A DNA stretch of 40,655 bases. It comes from Prevotella sp. UBA3294 (GTDB taxonomy: Bacteria > Bacteroidota > Bacteroidia > Bacteroidales > Bacteroidaceae). This document shows, one piece after another, positions 25,766 to 34,852 of this stretch. Under the pieces are notes generated by a model. It saw nothing but the letters and a program-made list of their open reading frames with translations, ran no database searches and was not told the origin of the DNA. Numbering within the stretch: the stretch's first letter is position 1; each line of letters begins with the position of its first letter. A program made the translations under genes and the position numbers. The stretch is taken from assembly GCA_002361535.1 (NCBI GenBank), contig DETG01000060.1:1-40655 (forward strand), read 5' to 3'.

Positions 25766-26980
25766 TTATTTCTTGGTGTTGTTTCCGCCATTGTTACCAC
25801 TGTTGTTATTCCTGTTGTTACGAGGTCTCGGCATGAACGGGTTGCTGGCCTGTCCGTCTTGGGGCTGGTCACCCCCTTCTCCGCTCACAGTGAAGTCTGT
25901 AAGGACGGTGGTACCTGCCTTGATGCCGCTGACAATCTCCGTAACGACACCATTGGTGACACCAATCTCCACGGCATGGGCCGTAAACGTATCTCCCTCT
26001 TGTGTCCATAGCTTGTGGTCACCCTGACAGTCGTTGATCACCTGGTTCTTGTTCAGCAATGCTGCATTCGGTGTAAAGCGCAGGGCTTTCGAAGAAACGG
26101 TAAGCACATGGTTCTTCTCCATGGTAAAGATGGTTACGTTTGCTGTGAGACCAGGCTTCAGTTTGAGATCGTTGTTTCGCGCTGAAATCACCACTTCGTA
26201 GGTCACCACATTACTCTCTGTCGTTGCCTCTTGTCTTACCTGTTGCACCGTTCCGTTGAAGGTGTCGTCGGGGAAGGCATCTACGGTGAACGATACGCGC
26301 TGTCCCTCTTTCACCCCTCCGATGTCAGCCTCGTCGATGTCTGCTATCACCCGCATGTCGGTGAGATCCTTAGCAATGACGAACAGCTCAGGGGTATTGA
26401 AGGATGAGGCAACGGTCTGTCCTTCTTCCACAGACTTGGAGAGCACCACACCATCGATGGGTGAGGTGATGGTGGCGTAGCTCAGGTTGGTCTGCGCCCT
26501 TTTCACGTTCTCTCGTGCCTGTGCCACTTGCTGCACTGCCTGTTGATAAGTGAGTCGCGCATTCTCGAATTCATCCGCACTGATCAGTCCCTTGTCATAG
26601 AGGGTTTTGTAACGGTTAAAGTTCGCCTGTTGGTAGTTCAGACTACTCTGTGCACTATTCAGGTTGGCCTTCGAGGTATTCAGCTCACTGGTAAGGTTCG
26701 TTTTGTCCAGTTCAGCGATCACCTGTCCTTTCTTCACCACACTGTTGTAATCGACATAGAGTTTGCTGACGATACCCGATACCTGAGTACCGACGGTCAC
26801 GGAAGTCACAGGCTCGATCGTTCCCGTGGCAGTGATGCTTGTCTGGATATTCGACACCTCCACTTTCTCGCTCTCGAAGGATACCTGTTCTTTTTTCTTG
26901 TTGCCAGACAGCAACCAGATGGCAAGGGCTGCAATAGCCAACGCAGCTGCCACATACCATAATGTTCTCTTCTTTTTCAT
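25766..26980 (-). CDS. MacA/HlyD-type periplasmic adaptor (membrane fusion protein)
   Basis: 404 residues. The N-terminal membrane anchor is at about 6-24 (LWYVAAALAIAALAIWLLSG). Then come the beta-barrel/lipoyl start (ITATGTIEPVTSVTVGTQVSG), an alpha-hairpin (about 95-165, LTSELNTSKANLNSAQSSLN and further heptads), the returning lipoyl half (ATITSPIDGVVLSKSVEEGQ) and the membrane-proximal domain. The tail is Asn/Gly-rich (NNRNNNSGNNGGNN). The protein links the ATPase/permease pair to the outer-membrane channel. I chose ATG 26980 (MKKKRTLW); one at 26989 is also possible. Spacer bases to tolC are all heptamer repeats. Confidence 0.93.
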   Translation of the reverse strand: MKKKRTLWYVAAALAIAALAIWLLSGNKKKEQVSFESEKVEVSNIQTSITATGTIEPVTSVTVGTQVSGIVSKLYVDYNSVVKKGQVIAELDKTNLTSELNTSKANLNSAQSSLNYQQANFNRYKTLYDKGLISADEFENARLTYQQAVQQVAQARENVKRAQTNLSYATITSPIDGVVLSKSVEEGQTVASSFNTPELFVIAKDLTDMRVIADIDEADIGGVKEGQRVSFTVDAFPDDTFNGTVQQVRQEATTESNVVTYEVVISARNNDLKLKPGLTANVTIFTMEKNHVLTVSSKALRFTPNAALLNKNQVINDCQGDHKLWTQEGDTFTAHAVEIGVTNGVVTEIVSGIKAGTTVLTDFTVSGEGGDQPQDGQASNPFMPRPRNNRNNNSGNNGGNNTKK

Positions 26981-27043
26981 GATTATCATTTATCTTTCAT
27001 CTTTCATCCTTAATCTTTCCTCCTTCATCCCTCATCTCACATC
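26981..27043. repeat. Heptamer tract TTTCATC/CTTAATC (nine units)
   Basis: Nine units in strict 7-bp register, most ending ATC: GATTATC, ATTTATC, TTTCATC, TTTCATC, CTTAATC, TTTCCTC, CTTCATC, CCTCATC, TCACATC. The first eight (56 bases) exactly fill the spacer between the macA start codon and the tolC stop codon; the ninth contains the tolC stop (27037-27039). On the minus strand these are GATGAAA-type units, as at 979-1013. Confidence 0.88.
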
Positions 27044-28377
27044 TCTCCTTGCTGGTAGAACTTGAGCATGTCAATATTGAGAATGGTGAGATACTTGCTT
27101 TGCAGCTCGTTCTGCTGGGCCATCAGCAGGTTGTCCTTCCCGTTCATCAGTTCCACGATGTTCTTGAGTCCTAAACGGAACTGCTCACTCAGCAGGTCAT
27201 AGCTGGTTTGCTGACTCTCTGTTGCCACCTTGGCAGCCTTGAACTTATTCTGGTTCGTTACGGCTTGCAGCCAGTAGTTCTCGATGGTGGAATAGAGGGC
27301 GGTCTGCTTATCCTGGAGGTCGAGTTGGTAGTTCATCTTCTGGATGGCAGCCTTGTTCACGGCAGTCTTAGTTGAGCGGTTGTCAAAGAGGGGGATACTG
27401 ACGTTGAAGCCCGCCCCTACATTGAAGTTCGTCTTCAGCTGCGTGCCCCATGCGTTGTTACTCATCGAGGTGGTATTGGTGATGGCACTGGCGTTCAGTC
27501 CGATGGTAGGCAGCTTCTGTGCCTTCGCAATCTTGATATTCAAGTCACTGGCTTCGATGCCTAACTTCGCGTTCTGTATCTCAGGACGAATGGCAAGGGC
27601 CGACTCATAGACTCCCTGCATCTGTGGGATCTCCTGCAGGGCCATCTCATCGGTGGTCGTGGGGATGACGATATCGAACTCTTCCTCGGTGGTGAGTTGC
27701 AGCAGTTGTTTCAGTTGTCGTTTATAGTTACGCAGATTACTCTCTGCCTCCACGATGTTGTATTCGTCCTGTGCCCGCTGTGAGGTGAGTTGTGAGAGGT
27801 CGGCCTTGCTCATCTTACCCACATTCACGAACTCCTTTCCTCGCTGCTCGTTCTTCATACTGGTCTCCAGACTGGATTTGTGTACCCGGATGGCCTCGGA
27901 GGAGTAGAGAATCTGCACATACAGCTGGGCTATCTGCTCCTGGATGTTGTTGGCGGTGACGGCGGAATCAAGTTCAGCCTGCTGGGCAGCCATCTCGTTC
28001 TGCTTGATGGTGTTCCTGTTGCGGTTACCGTTCCACAGGGTCCAGTTTCCGTTGAGGGCATACGATCCGTTATAGTAAATCTTGTCGATACTCGATACGG
28101 CATAGCCGTTGGCTACGGTAGCCGTTCCCGTTTCAGGCCACGGACGGTAGGTGGCATTCTGCGAAGTCGAGGCATTCAGTGAGGGCAGCAGGGCTGCTTT
28201 GCTTTGCAGGATATCCTGTTCGGCACTGAGCTTACTGAGTCTGTTCTTCTGTAGGGTGATGTTGTTTTGTAGGGCATAGTCGATGCATTCTCTTAACGTC
28301 CACTGTCGGGCATAGCCTACAAAAGGGATAGACAGGAGCATGAGTCCTGCTATCAGAATTTTCCTAAGATTATTCAT
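27037..28377 (-). CDS. TolC-family outer-membrane efflux protein
   Basis: 446 residues: signal peptide (about 1-20, LIAGLMLLSIPFVGYA), then WTLRECIDYALQNNITLQKNRL, the standard start of OEP proteins. Two long helical OEP repeats follow (about 25-215 and 240-430), with SQNATYRPWP and GLNASAI.NTTSMSN marking the strands that insert in the outer membrane. First gene of the efflux operon. The last codons (KFYQQGEM) run into the heptamer tract. I see no consensus promoter in the space before it. Confidence 0.93.
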   Translation of the reverse strand: MNNLRKILIAGLMLLSIPFVGYARQWTLRECIDYALQNNITLQKNRLSKLSAEQDILQSKAALLPSLNASTSQNATYRPWPETGTATVANGYAVSSIDKIYYNGSYALNGNWTLWNGNRNRNTIKQNEMAAQQAELDSAVTANNIQEQIAQLYVQILYSSEAIRVHKSSLETSMKNEQRGKEFVNVGKMSKADLSQLTSQRAQDEYNIVEAESNLRNYKRQLKQLLQLTTEEEFDIVIPTTTDEMALQEIPQMQGVYESALAIRPEIQNAKLGIEASDLNIKIAKAQKLPTIGLNASAITNTTSMSNNAWGTQLKTNFNVGAGFNVSIPLFDNRSTKTAVNKAAIQKMNYQLDLQDKQTALYSTIENYWLQAVTNQNKFKAAKVATESQQTSYDLLSEQFRLGLKNIVELMNGKDNLLMAQQNELQSKYLTILNIDMLKFYQQGEM

Positions 28378-28609
28378 TATCATTGTATTTTGTTGAACTG
28401 CTATGTTGTTGAGGGATCCTACCCCTTGCTTTCTGCTTTCAATTGTAAAGTATATTCATGTTTTAGATGCCATATTGTCGCAAAAGTTTAGTTATATACG
28501 TCATTTGTTAACATCTTTTATTAAAAGAAGACATCCTGTTCAGAGAAAGAAACAGTCTGTTTGTTCTAAGAAAGTGATGTGTTTACTCCCGCTTTTCATA
28601 AATAATGTG

Positions 28610-28617
28610 TATATTTG
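28610..28617 (+). promoter_or_regulatory. Promoter -7 box for the DUF4450 gene
   Basis: TATATTTG at 28610-28617 followed by CAACG; the ATG at 28637 is 19 bases on. It lies downstream of earlier in-frame ATGs from 28403, which argues against those starts. The rest of 28384-28609 shows no gene. Confidence 0.6.
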
Positions 28618-28636
28618 CAACGACAAACAAGAGCAA

Positions 28637-31600
28637 ATGAAAAGAAAACTACTACTGTCTATCTGTTCGATCATTACGTTGGGACTGAATGCCCAGCAGC
28701 GCGTTGGCGATTTCATTGAATCGAGGTCGTTTAACGATGACAAACGAGGAGCTTCACGGGTGATGCAATATCATCCAGAGGAAGGAGCCTTTGTGTGTGT
28801 GAACGGTACGAACCGTTTCACGCGTGCCTTGTACGGCAGTCATACTGATTGGCGATTGGAGACGAGTGATCGTCCTGTCTTTGCTGTCGTGAAAAAAGGT
28901 CACCACCGTAATATCCGCTTTTGGATAGATGGGGTGCCCCTCGACTCCACCGAATACTGCAAGACTTGGTATCGTGATGGAAAGCGGTGCTATCAGCTTT
29001 CCGACTCCCGTTGGGGCACGTATCAAGTAACCATAGAGGTGGTGGCGATGCCAGATCGGGAGGGTGCTGTCTGGAAGATCCAGTCTTCTACCTTCATGCA
29101 GCTGAAGGCTGTCGTCTGTGGTATCACCCAGCCAAACCTTCATCGTAATGGTGACATCGGGGCAGATCCTCCAGGTGTCTTTGAGGCTAAGGGAGATCCT
29201 TTACAGGAAATCGACATGCTGTTATCCGGAGAGAATTACATGGAGGTCATCTTGGATGAGCTGACTTCGGTGAGTGAACGGCAGGGCATGGTAGATTACC
29301 GGCAGGCAACAGACTATTTCTCCGCTTTGAGTGATCGTATTCAGTTTCACACCCCCGATCCCTATATCAACACCCTTGGCGGTGCATTGTCGTTGGCAGC
29401 CGATGGAGCATGGGACGGAAAGACATGGCTGCACGGATGCGTCGGATGGCGCATGCCTTTGGCGGGGTGGCGTGCCGGCTATCTCGGTGACGTGCTGGGT
29501 TGGAACGATCGGGCTGTCTCTCATTTCGATGCCTACGCCAAGAGTCAGGTGACGAAGGTGGAACCCGTTATCCCCCATCCCTCTCAAGACACTGTGCTCA
29601 ACTTGGCGCGGGCCGAGAAGCGATGGGGCACACAGATGTACTCCAACGGTTATATCTGTCGCAATCCCGAGCGAGATAACCAGATGCACCATTATGACAT
29701 GAACCTGAATTACATCGATGAGCTGCTGTGGCATTTTCAGTATGATGCCGATACGACCTATATGCGTAGGATGTGGCCCGTCATTCAGCGCCATCTGACA
29801 TGGGAGAAGCGTAACTTCGATCCTGATGGGGATCATCTCTACGATGCCTATTGTTGCATCTGGGCCAGTGATGCCTTGTATTATAACGGGGGCGCCGTCA
29901 CACACAGCACGGCCTATAACTACCGAGGCAATGTCCTGGCAGCCCGTATCGCAGAGATCCTCGGTGAGGATCCCACACCTTATCAGGAGGAAGCAGCATC
30001 GATCCTGAAGGCCATGAATAAACGATTGTGGCTGTCTGGCAAAGGTGTGTGGGCAGAATATCAGGATGCGATGGGACTGCAACGTGTCCACGATCATCCT
30101 GCTCTGTGGAGTATCTATACCCCCATCGACTGCGAGGCTTGCTCACCCCGTCAGGCTTATCAGGCCACAAAGTATATCGATGAGCATATCCCGCATATCA
30201 GTGTGGAGGATACAGGACTCCATACGATAGCCACCACCGACTGGCTGCCTTATAGTTGGAGTATCAACAACGTGGCGGCTGCCGAGGTGATGCACACGGC
30301 CTTAGCCTATTTCAAGGCAGGGCGCAGTGAGGAGGCCTTCCGTTTGATGAAGGCCAATGTCATGGATCAGATGTACTACGGACAGTCGCCGGGCAACTTC
30401 GGACAGGTCAGCTATTACGATGCTGCGCGTGGAGAGTGCTATCGTGACTTCGGCGACTGCATCGGCATCAGCAGTCGTACATTGCTTCAAGGACTGTTCG
30501 GCATCCTTCCCCAAGCCCTCGATGGCATCTGCATCCTCCGTCCGGGTTTTCCCGGCACTTGGGATCGTGTACATGTGAAGACACCTTATATAGAATATGT
30601 ATATACCCGGGAAGACGGTCAAGACCGCTTCGAGGTGACCCAGCATTTCCGTCAGCCGCTGAAAATCATCCTTCGTCAGAACATCGGACATGGTGAATAC
30701 CGCGACATAGAAGGAACCAATGAGACACATCAGGTGATCTGTGCGACATCGGTCATGACCGACTCTTTGTCATCCGATAGCACAGTCTTTTCCCATGAAC
30801 AACAAGATGCTTTCCCGTCTTCTACCACAGATGTCCTGCGTACCTATGGTCTTGAGGATCCCGATCTTTCAGGACAATTCCGCCAGCAACCCCTTTACGC
30901 CTATTTCAATGCCGAGGTGGATGACATCTTCAAGAACAAATACCTCTCGCCGCGTCCGCAGACCACCACGCTGCAGATACCTGTACAGGGGATAGGGGAG
31001 TGGTGCCATCCCCAGCTCACCGCCGAGATCAACGATTCAGTGTTCCGTACGCTGTTGCACCATGACCGTTTCGAGATGGCTGGTGTTCCCTTCCTTTCGC
31101 CGGTTAAAGGACGGAACATCGTCTATACATCCCTCTGGGATAATTACCCCGACAGCATCACGATCCCCCTGAAGGGAAAGGCCCGCTATGCCTATCTGCT
31201 GATGGCAGGCAGCACCAATCACATGCAGAGCCGTATAGAGAATGCGTGGGTGGTGGCCACCTATCAGGATGGCACGTCCGATACCTTGCGGTTGGTGAAT
31301 CCATACAACTGGTGCCCTATAGAGCAAGACTATTTCGTGGATGAGGCGCAGTTCGCTATCTTCCCAAAGGGGGAAGGACAGTCTGCAGCAACGGTGTCAT
31401 CGGAATGGCGGGCGCAAGCACGGCCTTACCGTATCTGTCTCGGCAACGGAAGGGTGAGTCGCGATTTGGGAAAGGATTTGGGCATCCAAGGAGTATATGG
31501 CCGTGAGATCCCCGGTGGGGCGGCCCAGATGTTGAAGATGCCTTTGGACGAACGGAAACGACTACGTTCACTCACCTTGCGCACCTTGTCAAACGATATC

Positions 31601-31639
31601 GTGGTAGGACTGATGGCCGTCACCTTGCAATCGTGGTAG
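28637..31639 (+). CDS. Putative secreted glycoside hydrolase, DUF4450 type
   Basis: 1000 residues from ATG 28637 (MKRKLLLSICS), with a signal peptide ending GLNAQ. The N-terminal beta domain holds the DUF4450 feature VCVNGTNRFTRALYGSHTDWRLE (about 46-68). The middle (about 260-700) is a helical, Trp- and Asp-rich region of (alpha/alpha)6-barrel type, with LAADGAWDGKTWLHGCVGWRMPLAGWRAGYLGDVLGW, RDNQMHHYDMNLNYIDELLW, YDAYCCIWASDALYYNGG and SYYDAARGECYRDFGDC. The C-terminal 300 residues are beta-rich. Proteins of this kind sit in polysaccharide utilisation loci, but no susC/susD pair is visible here. The substrate and exact family are not readable. Convergent with pdxK, one base apart. Confidence 0.7.
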   Translation: MKRKLLLSICSIITLGLNAQQRVGDFIESRSFNDDKRGASRVMQYHPEEGAFVCVNGTNRFTRALYGSHTDWRLETSDRPVFAVVKKGHHRNIRFWIDGVPLDSTEYCKTWYRDGKRCYQLSDSRWGTYQVTIEVVAMPDREGAVWKIQSSTFMQLKAVVCGITQPNLHRNGDIGADPPGVFEAKGDPLQEIDMLLSGENYMEVILDELTSVSERQGMVDYRQATDYFSALSDRIQFHTPDPYINTLGGALSLAADGAWDGKTWLHGCVGWRMPLAGWRAGYLGDVLGWNDRAVSHFDAYAKSQVTKVEPVIPHPSQDTVLNLARAEKRWGTQMYSNGYICRNPERDNQMHHYDMNLNYIDELLWHFQYDADTTYMRRMWPVIQRHLTWEKRNFDPDGDHLYDAYCCIWASDALYYNGGAVTHSTAYNYRGNVLAARIAEILGEDPTPYQEEAASILKAMNKRLWLSGKGVWAEYQDAMGLQRVHDHPALWSIYTPIDCEACSPRQAYQATKYIDEHIPHISVEDTGLHTIATTDWLPYSWSINNVAAAEVMHTALAYFKAGRSEEAFRLMKANVMDQMYYGQSPGNFGQVSYYDAARGECYRDFGDCIGISSRTLLQGLFGILPQALDGICILRPGFPGTWDRVHVKTPYIEYVYTREDGQDRFEVTQHFRQPLKIILRQNIGHGEYRDIEGTNETHQVICATSVMTDSLSSDSTVFSHEQQDAFPSSTTDVLRTYGLEDPDLSGQFRQQPLYAYFNAEVDDIFKNKYLSPRPQTTTLQIPVQGIGEWCHPQLTAEINDSVFRTLLHHDRFEMAGVPFLSPVKGRNIVYTSLWDNYPDSITIPLKGKARYAYLLMAGSTNHMQSRIENAWVVATYQDGTSDTLRLVNPYNWCPIEQDYFVDEAQFAIFPKGEGQSAATVSSEWRAQARPYRICLGNGRVSRDLGKDLGIQGVYGREIPGGAAQMLKMPLDERKRLRSLTLRTLSNDIVVGLMAVTLQSW

Positions 31640-31640
31640 C

Positions 31641-32462
31641 TTATTGCACCACGGAAAGCCAATTCTCAATGGGGATGCCCCGGTTCTTGTCGTCATTGTC
31701 TTTGTTTATCTCGATCAGACGGTAGAGGGCATCCATGGCCTTGCGGGTGCTGGGCTTCAGTGGTTCATCGTTGAGCAGATGACCGATGAGGATGGCAGAG
31801 AACATATCGCCTGTTCCAGGGAAGTGAACGGGAATCTCCGTGTAGGGAAGCAGGAAATATTCGCCGATGAAATGGTTGTAGCCCACCACCGCCCATTGTC
31901 CGTCAACCAACAGACTGGTGATCAGGGCCGACTTCGTACCTAACTGGCGCAGTTTGTCAAGCAGTTGCTTGGCTTCTTGCCAGCTTACACCCTCTTTCCG
32001 GTAGGCGGTGCTGGTGAGATAGCAGGCCTCGGTATAGTTGGGAAAGATCAGATGGGCCACACTGATCATCTCGCGCATGCTCTGCACGGCCACTTCCGTC
32101 ACACCGTTATACAGCTTTCCCTCGTCGCCCATGATGGGATCAACAAAGATAACAGTACCGTTGGCAGCCTGCTCACGGCAGTAGGCTGCCACAATCTGTG
32201 CCTGTCGTTCACTGGCGATGAAACCGGTGGCGATGGCATCGAAAGTGAAACCGAGTTCCTTCCATACGGGGAATACACCTTTTATATAATCGGTGGTGTC
32301 AAGGATATTGAACTTCCCATAGTCGAGGGTGTTCGATACCAACGCGGTGGGGAGGTTATAGACGGGATGCCCCATATACGACAGAATGGGGAGCATCGCT
32401 GCCGTGGCCACTTTACCATAGCCGGCAAGGTCGTTGATCAATAATATCTGCTTTTTTGCCAT
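31641..32462 (-). CDS. Pyridoxal/pyridoxamine kinase (PdxK/PdxY-like)
   Basis: This 273-residue ribokinase-fold vitamin-B6 kinase starts at ATG 32462 (MAKKQILLINDLAGYGKVA). SNTLDYGKF near the N-terminus is the substrate loop, VIFVDPIMGDEGKLYNGV the nucleotide/phosphate loop, IFPNYTEACYLT the NxxE metal site and PGTGDMF (215-221) the anion hole with the catalytic Asp. It phosphorylates pyridoxal, pyridoxamine or pyridoxine for PLP salvage. Earlier in-frame ATGs would lie inside the promoter repeat and were rejected. The -7 box is 8 bases from the ATG. Confidence 0.9.
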   Translation of the reverse strand: MAKKQILLINDLAGYGKVATAAMLPILSYMGHPVYNLPTALVSNTLDYGKFNILDTTDYIKGVFPVWKELGFTFDAIATGFIASERQAQIVAAYCREQAANGTVIFVDPIMGDEGKLYNGVTEVAVQSMREMISVAHLIFPNYTEACYLTSTAYRKEGVSWQEAKQLLDKLRQLGTKSALITSLLVDGQWAVVGYNHFIGEYFLLPYTEIPVHFPGTGDMFSAILIGHLLNDEPLKPSTRKAMDALYRLIEINKDNDDKNRGIPIENWLSVVQ

Positions 32463-32470
32463 ATCGCCTG

Positions 32471-32545
32471 CAAAGGTACGAAAAGTCGAGTGTAATACAA
32501 AATAAATCAAATTTATTTTTATTGCCGAGACGGAGTAACTTCGCG
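32471..32545 (-). repeat. Promoter-bearing repeat upstream of pdxK
   Basis: On the minus strand this copy reads CGAAGTTACTCCGTCTCGGC, an AT-rich palindrome AAAATAAAT/ATTTATTTT, then CTCGACTTTTCGTACCTTTG. TTTG at 32501-32498 and TACCTTTG at 32478-32471 are 19 bases apart. It is a single, diverged member of the family found before the antiporter, pepT and tRNA-Arg genes. Confidence 0.8.
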
Positions 32546-32662
32546 GCTTTTGCAGCAAAGGATCTGAGCATCATTTGTTTGGGGAACAGTAGGTCATACT
32601 GTGTTTCTGACATGTGTAATTGTTGATTTAGGTATGATTTTCACTGATTTATAGTATTTTTC

Positions 32663-32693
32663 TTGGAAGTTTCACTCCTTTTTCATATCTTTG
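32663..32693 (+). promoter_or_regulatory. Promoter of the LRR protein gene
   Basis: TTG at 32663-32665 and TATCTTTG at 32686-32693, 20 bases apart; leader about 20 bases to ATG 32719. Confidence 0.7.
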
Positions 32694-32718
32694 CAGAAAG
32701 AACAAAAACGATACAGCA

Positions 32719-34737
32719 ATGAACTACATGAGACTTAGAATCCTTTTGACATTCACGCTGCTGATAGCAGTATGTCCTTTTTGTATGGCAGGTGTGGGTG
32801 ATACGTTCACCGCATCCGTCAGTGGTTACGACATGACCTTCAAGATAACAAGTGAAACGGAGGTTTGTGTCGGAACTGGAAATAATAATGGGTATTGCAT
32901 TACGATCAATGCGACAGGTACCATCACAATACCCTCAACTGTCTCTAATCCCAAAGATGGAAAATCTTATCGGGTGACAAGGGTGAATCAGTATGCTTTT
33001 TACGGATGTGAACAAATCACCAGTGTGATTGTACCGAATGGAGTCACAAGTATCGGTCTCTTGGCTTTCGACAGATGCAAGACTCTTTCGAATGTCACTC
33101 TTCCTTCAACCCTTGTCACTATTGAAAGGGAAGCTTTTGGTTCTACCGCCCTGACATCGTTGGCCTTACCCGCTTCCTTAGTGAATTGTGAAGAGGCTTT
33201 TTCAGGAGCTAAACAGTTGGCAACAATAACAGTTGCTTCGGGAAATGCCGTGCTCAGTGTGCAGAATGGCATCCTTTATAAAACTGACGGTGGCGAAAAG
33301 ACACTGATCCATTATCCTTCACCCAAAACCGCTACTTCTTTCACAGTGCCGTCGGGGGTAACTGCTATCGGAAAACGAGCTTTCTCTGGACAGACATACC
33401 TCAAGAGTGTTAGCTTGAAAGACGGTGTGAAGACTATCGATGAATATGCTTTCTTTTGGTGTACTGCACTCACCAAATGTAAATTACCTGCGAGTCTGAC
33501 CACGATAAAAGAATATGCTTTCTATCATTCTGCCTTACAGTCTATACACATTCCTGAGCATGTGACATTTATCGGGAAAAATGCGTTTAGACTTTGTGAC
33601 CAGTTGAAGACAGTAGGGATATTCAACAGGACACTTGCCACATACCAAACTTCTTATGCTACGTCAGGCACATGTAGTTCTGCATTCGAGGGCATTCATA
33701 GTGATGCCAAGCTGCTTGTGCACATGGATTACGATACCGATTATCGGAGTTCACCTTGGATCAGTTGGTTTGCCTCCATGGAAAGGTGTGTACCTATTGA
33801 CAATGATCATTTTGACAACGGATTGAGGATTCGGGTGACTGATTTCGATACGAATGGCGATGGCTATCTCAGTGAGTCGGAACTGGCCGCCGTGAAGAAG
33901 ATATCCTTTTATAACTACAATTATGACCTGACAGACTTGAAGGGTATCCAATATTTTACGGAATTGGAAGAACTGAACTGTGCAGAGAATCCATCACTTG
34001 CAACAATCGACCTGTCGGGTAATACAAAACTCAAGATACTGGATGTCGGCAATTGCAATCTACAGCGGTGGTTAGATTTGAGTATGTGCAAGGATCTGGA
34101 AGAACTCAGTTGCTTAGATAACGAGTGTCTGACAGAAATCGGTATATGGAACTGCCCGAAACTGAAAATGCTGTCATGTAGCAATTGTAGCCTGAAGGCT
34201 CTTGACCTTTCACGCAATCCTTTGCTGAAATGGCTGTCTTGTGAATGGAACGAGATAGAGTCATTGAACTTAGGTTCCTCTACAGAACTGGAGACGCTCT
34301 TATGTCATACAAACAAATTGACATCATTGGATGTGTCAGCTTGCACCAATTTAAAAGAGCTACAGTGTTTTCAGAACCGTATCGGCAACGATGCGATGAC
34401 GGCTTTGGTAAGCGGACTCCCCAACAGGAACGGCAAGGAAAAGGGCCTGTTCTTTGTCTATTGGGATGATGATGACGAAAATGTTTGCTCGAAAGCCAAT
34501 GCTGCTGCCGCAAAAGCTAAGAATTGGCAGGTAATCAGTTATGATGAGGAAGAATATGAAGGCTGTGATCTTACAGATATCACCACCAGCATCAGTGAGG
34601 CCATGTCCCAAGATGAAGTTCAAAATTCAAAGTTCAAAGATCAAAATAACGAGCGCTATACCCTCTCTGGTCGGCGGATTGGGAAGAACTACAAAGGCAT
34701 TGTGATTATCAATGGACGTAAGGTAAGGATGAAGTAA
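32719..34737 (+). CDS. BspA-like leucine-rich-repeat surface protein with EF-hand and C-terminal tail
   Basis: 672 residues. Signal peptide about 1-24 (FCMAG). Residues 85-300 are LRR_5/BspA repeats such as GCEQITSVIVPNGVTSIGLLAF and ALTKCKLPASLTTIKEYAFY. At 375-388 a canonical EF-hand loop (DTNGDGYLSESE, Asp377 to Glu388) is a probable Ca2+ site. Residues 400-560 are a different LRR class with short units (LEELSCLDN, LKMLSCSNCSLKALDLSRNP). The C-terminus (YTLSGRRIGKNYKGIVIINGRKVRMK) resembles the secretion/anchoring tail of Prevotella surface proteins. Between LRR and tail, residues 634-643 (VQNSKFKDQN) are encoded by 7-bp repeats. It is likely surface exposed; the ligand is unknown. Ser/Cys-rich LRRs may be cross-linked. 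Confidence 0.88.
   Translation: MNYMRLRILLTFTLLIAVCPFCMAGVGDTFTASVSGYDMTFKITSETEVCVGTGNNNGYCITINATGTITIPSTVSNPKDGKSYRVTRVNQYAFYGCEQITSVIVPNGVTSIGLLAFDRCKTLSNVTLPSTLVTIEREAFGSTALTSLALPASLVNCEEAFSGAKQLATITVASGNAVLSVQNGILYKTDGGEKTLIHYPSPKTATSFTVPSGVTAIGKRAFSGQTYLKSVSLKDGVKTIDEYAFFWCTALTKCKLPASLTTIKEYAFYHSALQSIHIPEHVTFIGKNAFRLCDQLKTVGIFNRTLATYQTSYATSGTCSSAFEGIHSDAKLLVHMDYDTDYRSSPWISWFASMERCVPIDNDHFDNGLRIRVTDFDTNGDGYLSESELAAVKKISFYNYNYDLTDLKGIQYFTELEELNCAENPSLATIDLSGNTKLKILDVGNCNLQRWLDLSMCKDLEELSCLDNECLTEIGIWNCPKLKMLSCSNCSLKALDLSRNPLLKWLSCEWNEIESLNLGSSTELETLLCHTNKLTSLDVSACTNLKELQCFQNRIGNDAMTALVSGLPNRNGKEKGLFFVYWDDDDENVCSKANAAAAKAKNWQVISYDEEEYEGCDLTDITTSISEAMSQDEVQNSKFKDQNNERYTLSGRRIGKNYKGIVIINGRKVRMK
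34618..34645 (+). repeat. Heptamer tract RTTCAAA (four units) inside a coding region
   Basis: GTTCAAA, ATTCAAA, GTTCAAA and GATCAAA in strict 7-bp register, inside the LRR gene, encoding a polar linker just before the C-terminal tail. 28 bases is not a multiple of three, so any expansion by single units would shift the frame. Confidence 0.82.
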
Positions 34738-34852
34738 ATCCGTGGATATTGTCAGAATAATTCGCAATTTTTTAAGAATTGTGAAAATATACTAATTCAA
34801 AGAGGGGGATCTACACTGGTGTATTAAAGTGTCCCAAAGGTGCTTATTTTGC

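Noticed and set aside
25762..25872. Upstream starts of the MacB-type ATPase
   Set aside because: They overlap the 3' end of macA and add non-conserved residues. The ATG at 25761 follows the macA stop directly and has AAGGAG before it.
28403..28636. N-terminal extension of the DUF4450 protein
   Set aside because: It lies upstream of a good -7 box (28610-28617) and would bury the signal peptide that starts at 28637.
29222..30097. Minus-strand ORF of 291 codons opposite the DUF4450 gene
   Set aside because: It sits opposite conserved barrel motifs of the larger gene, has no signal, domain or promoter, and ends without operon context.
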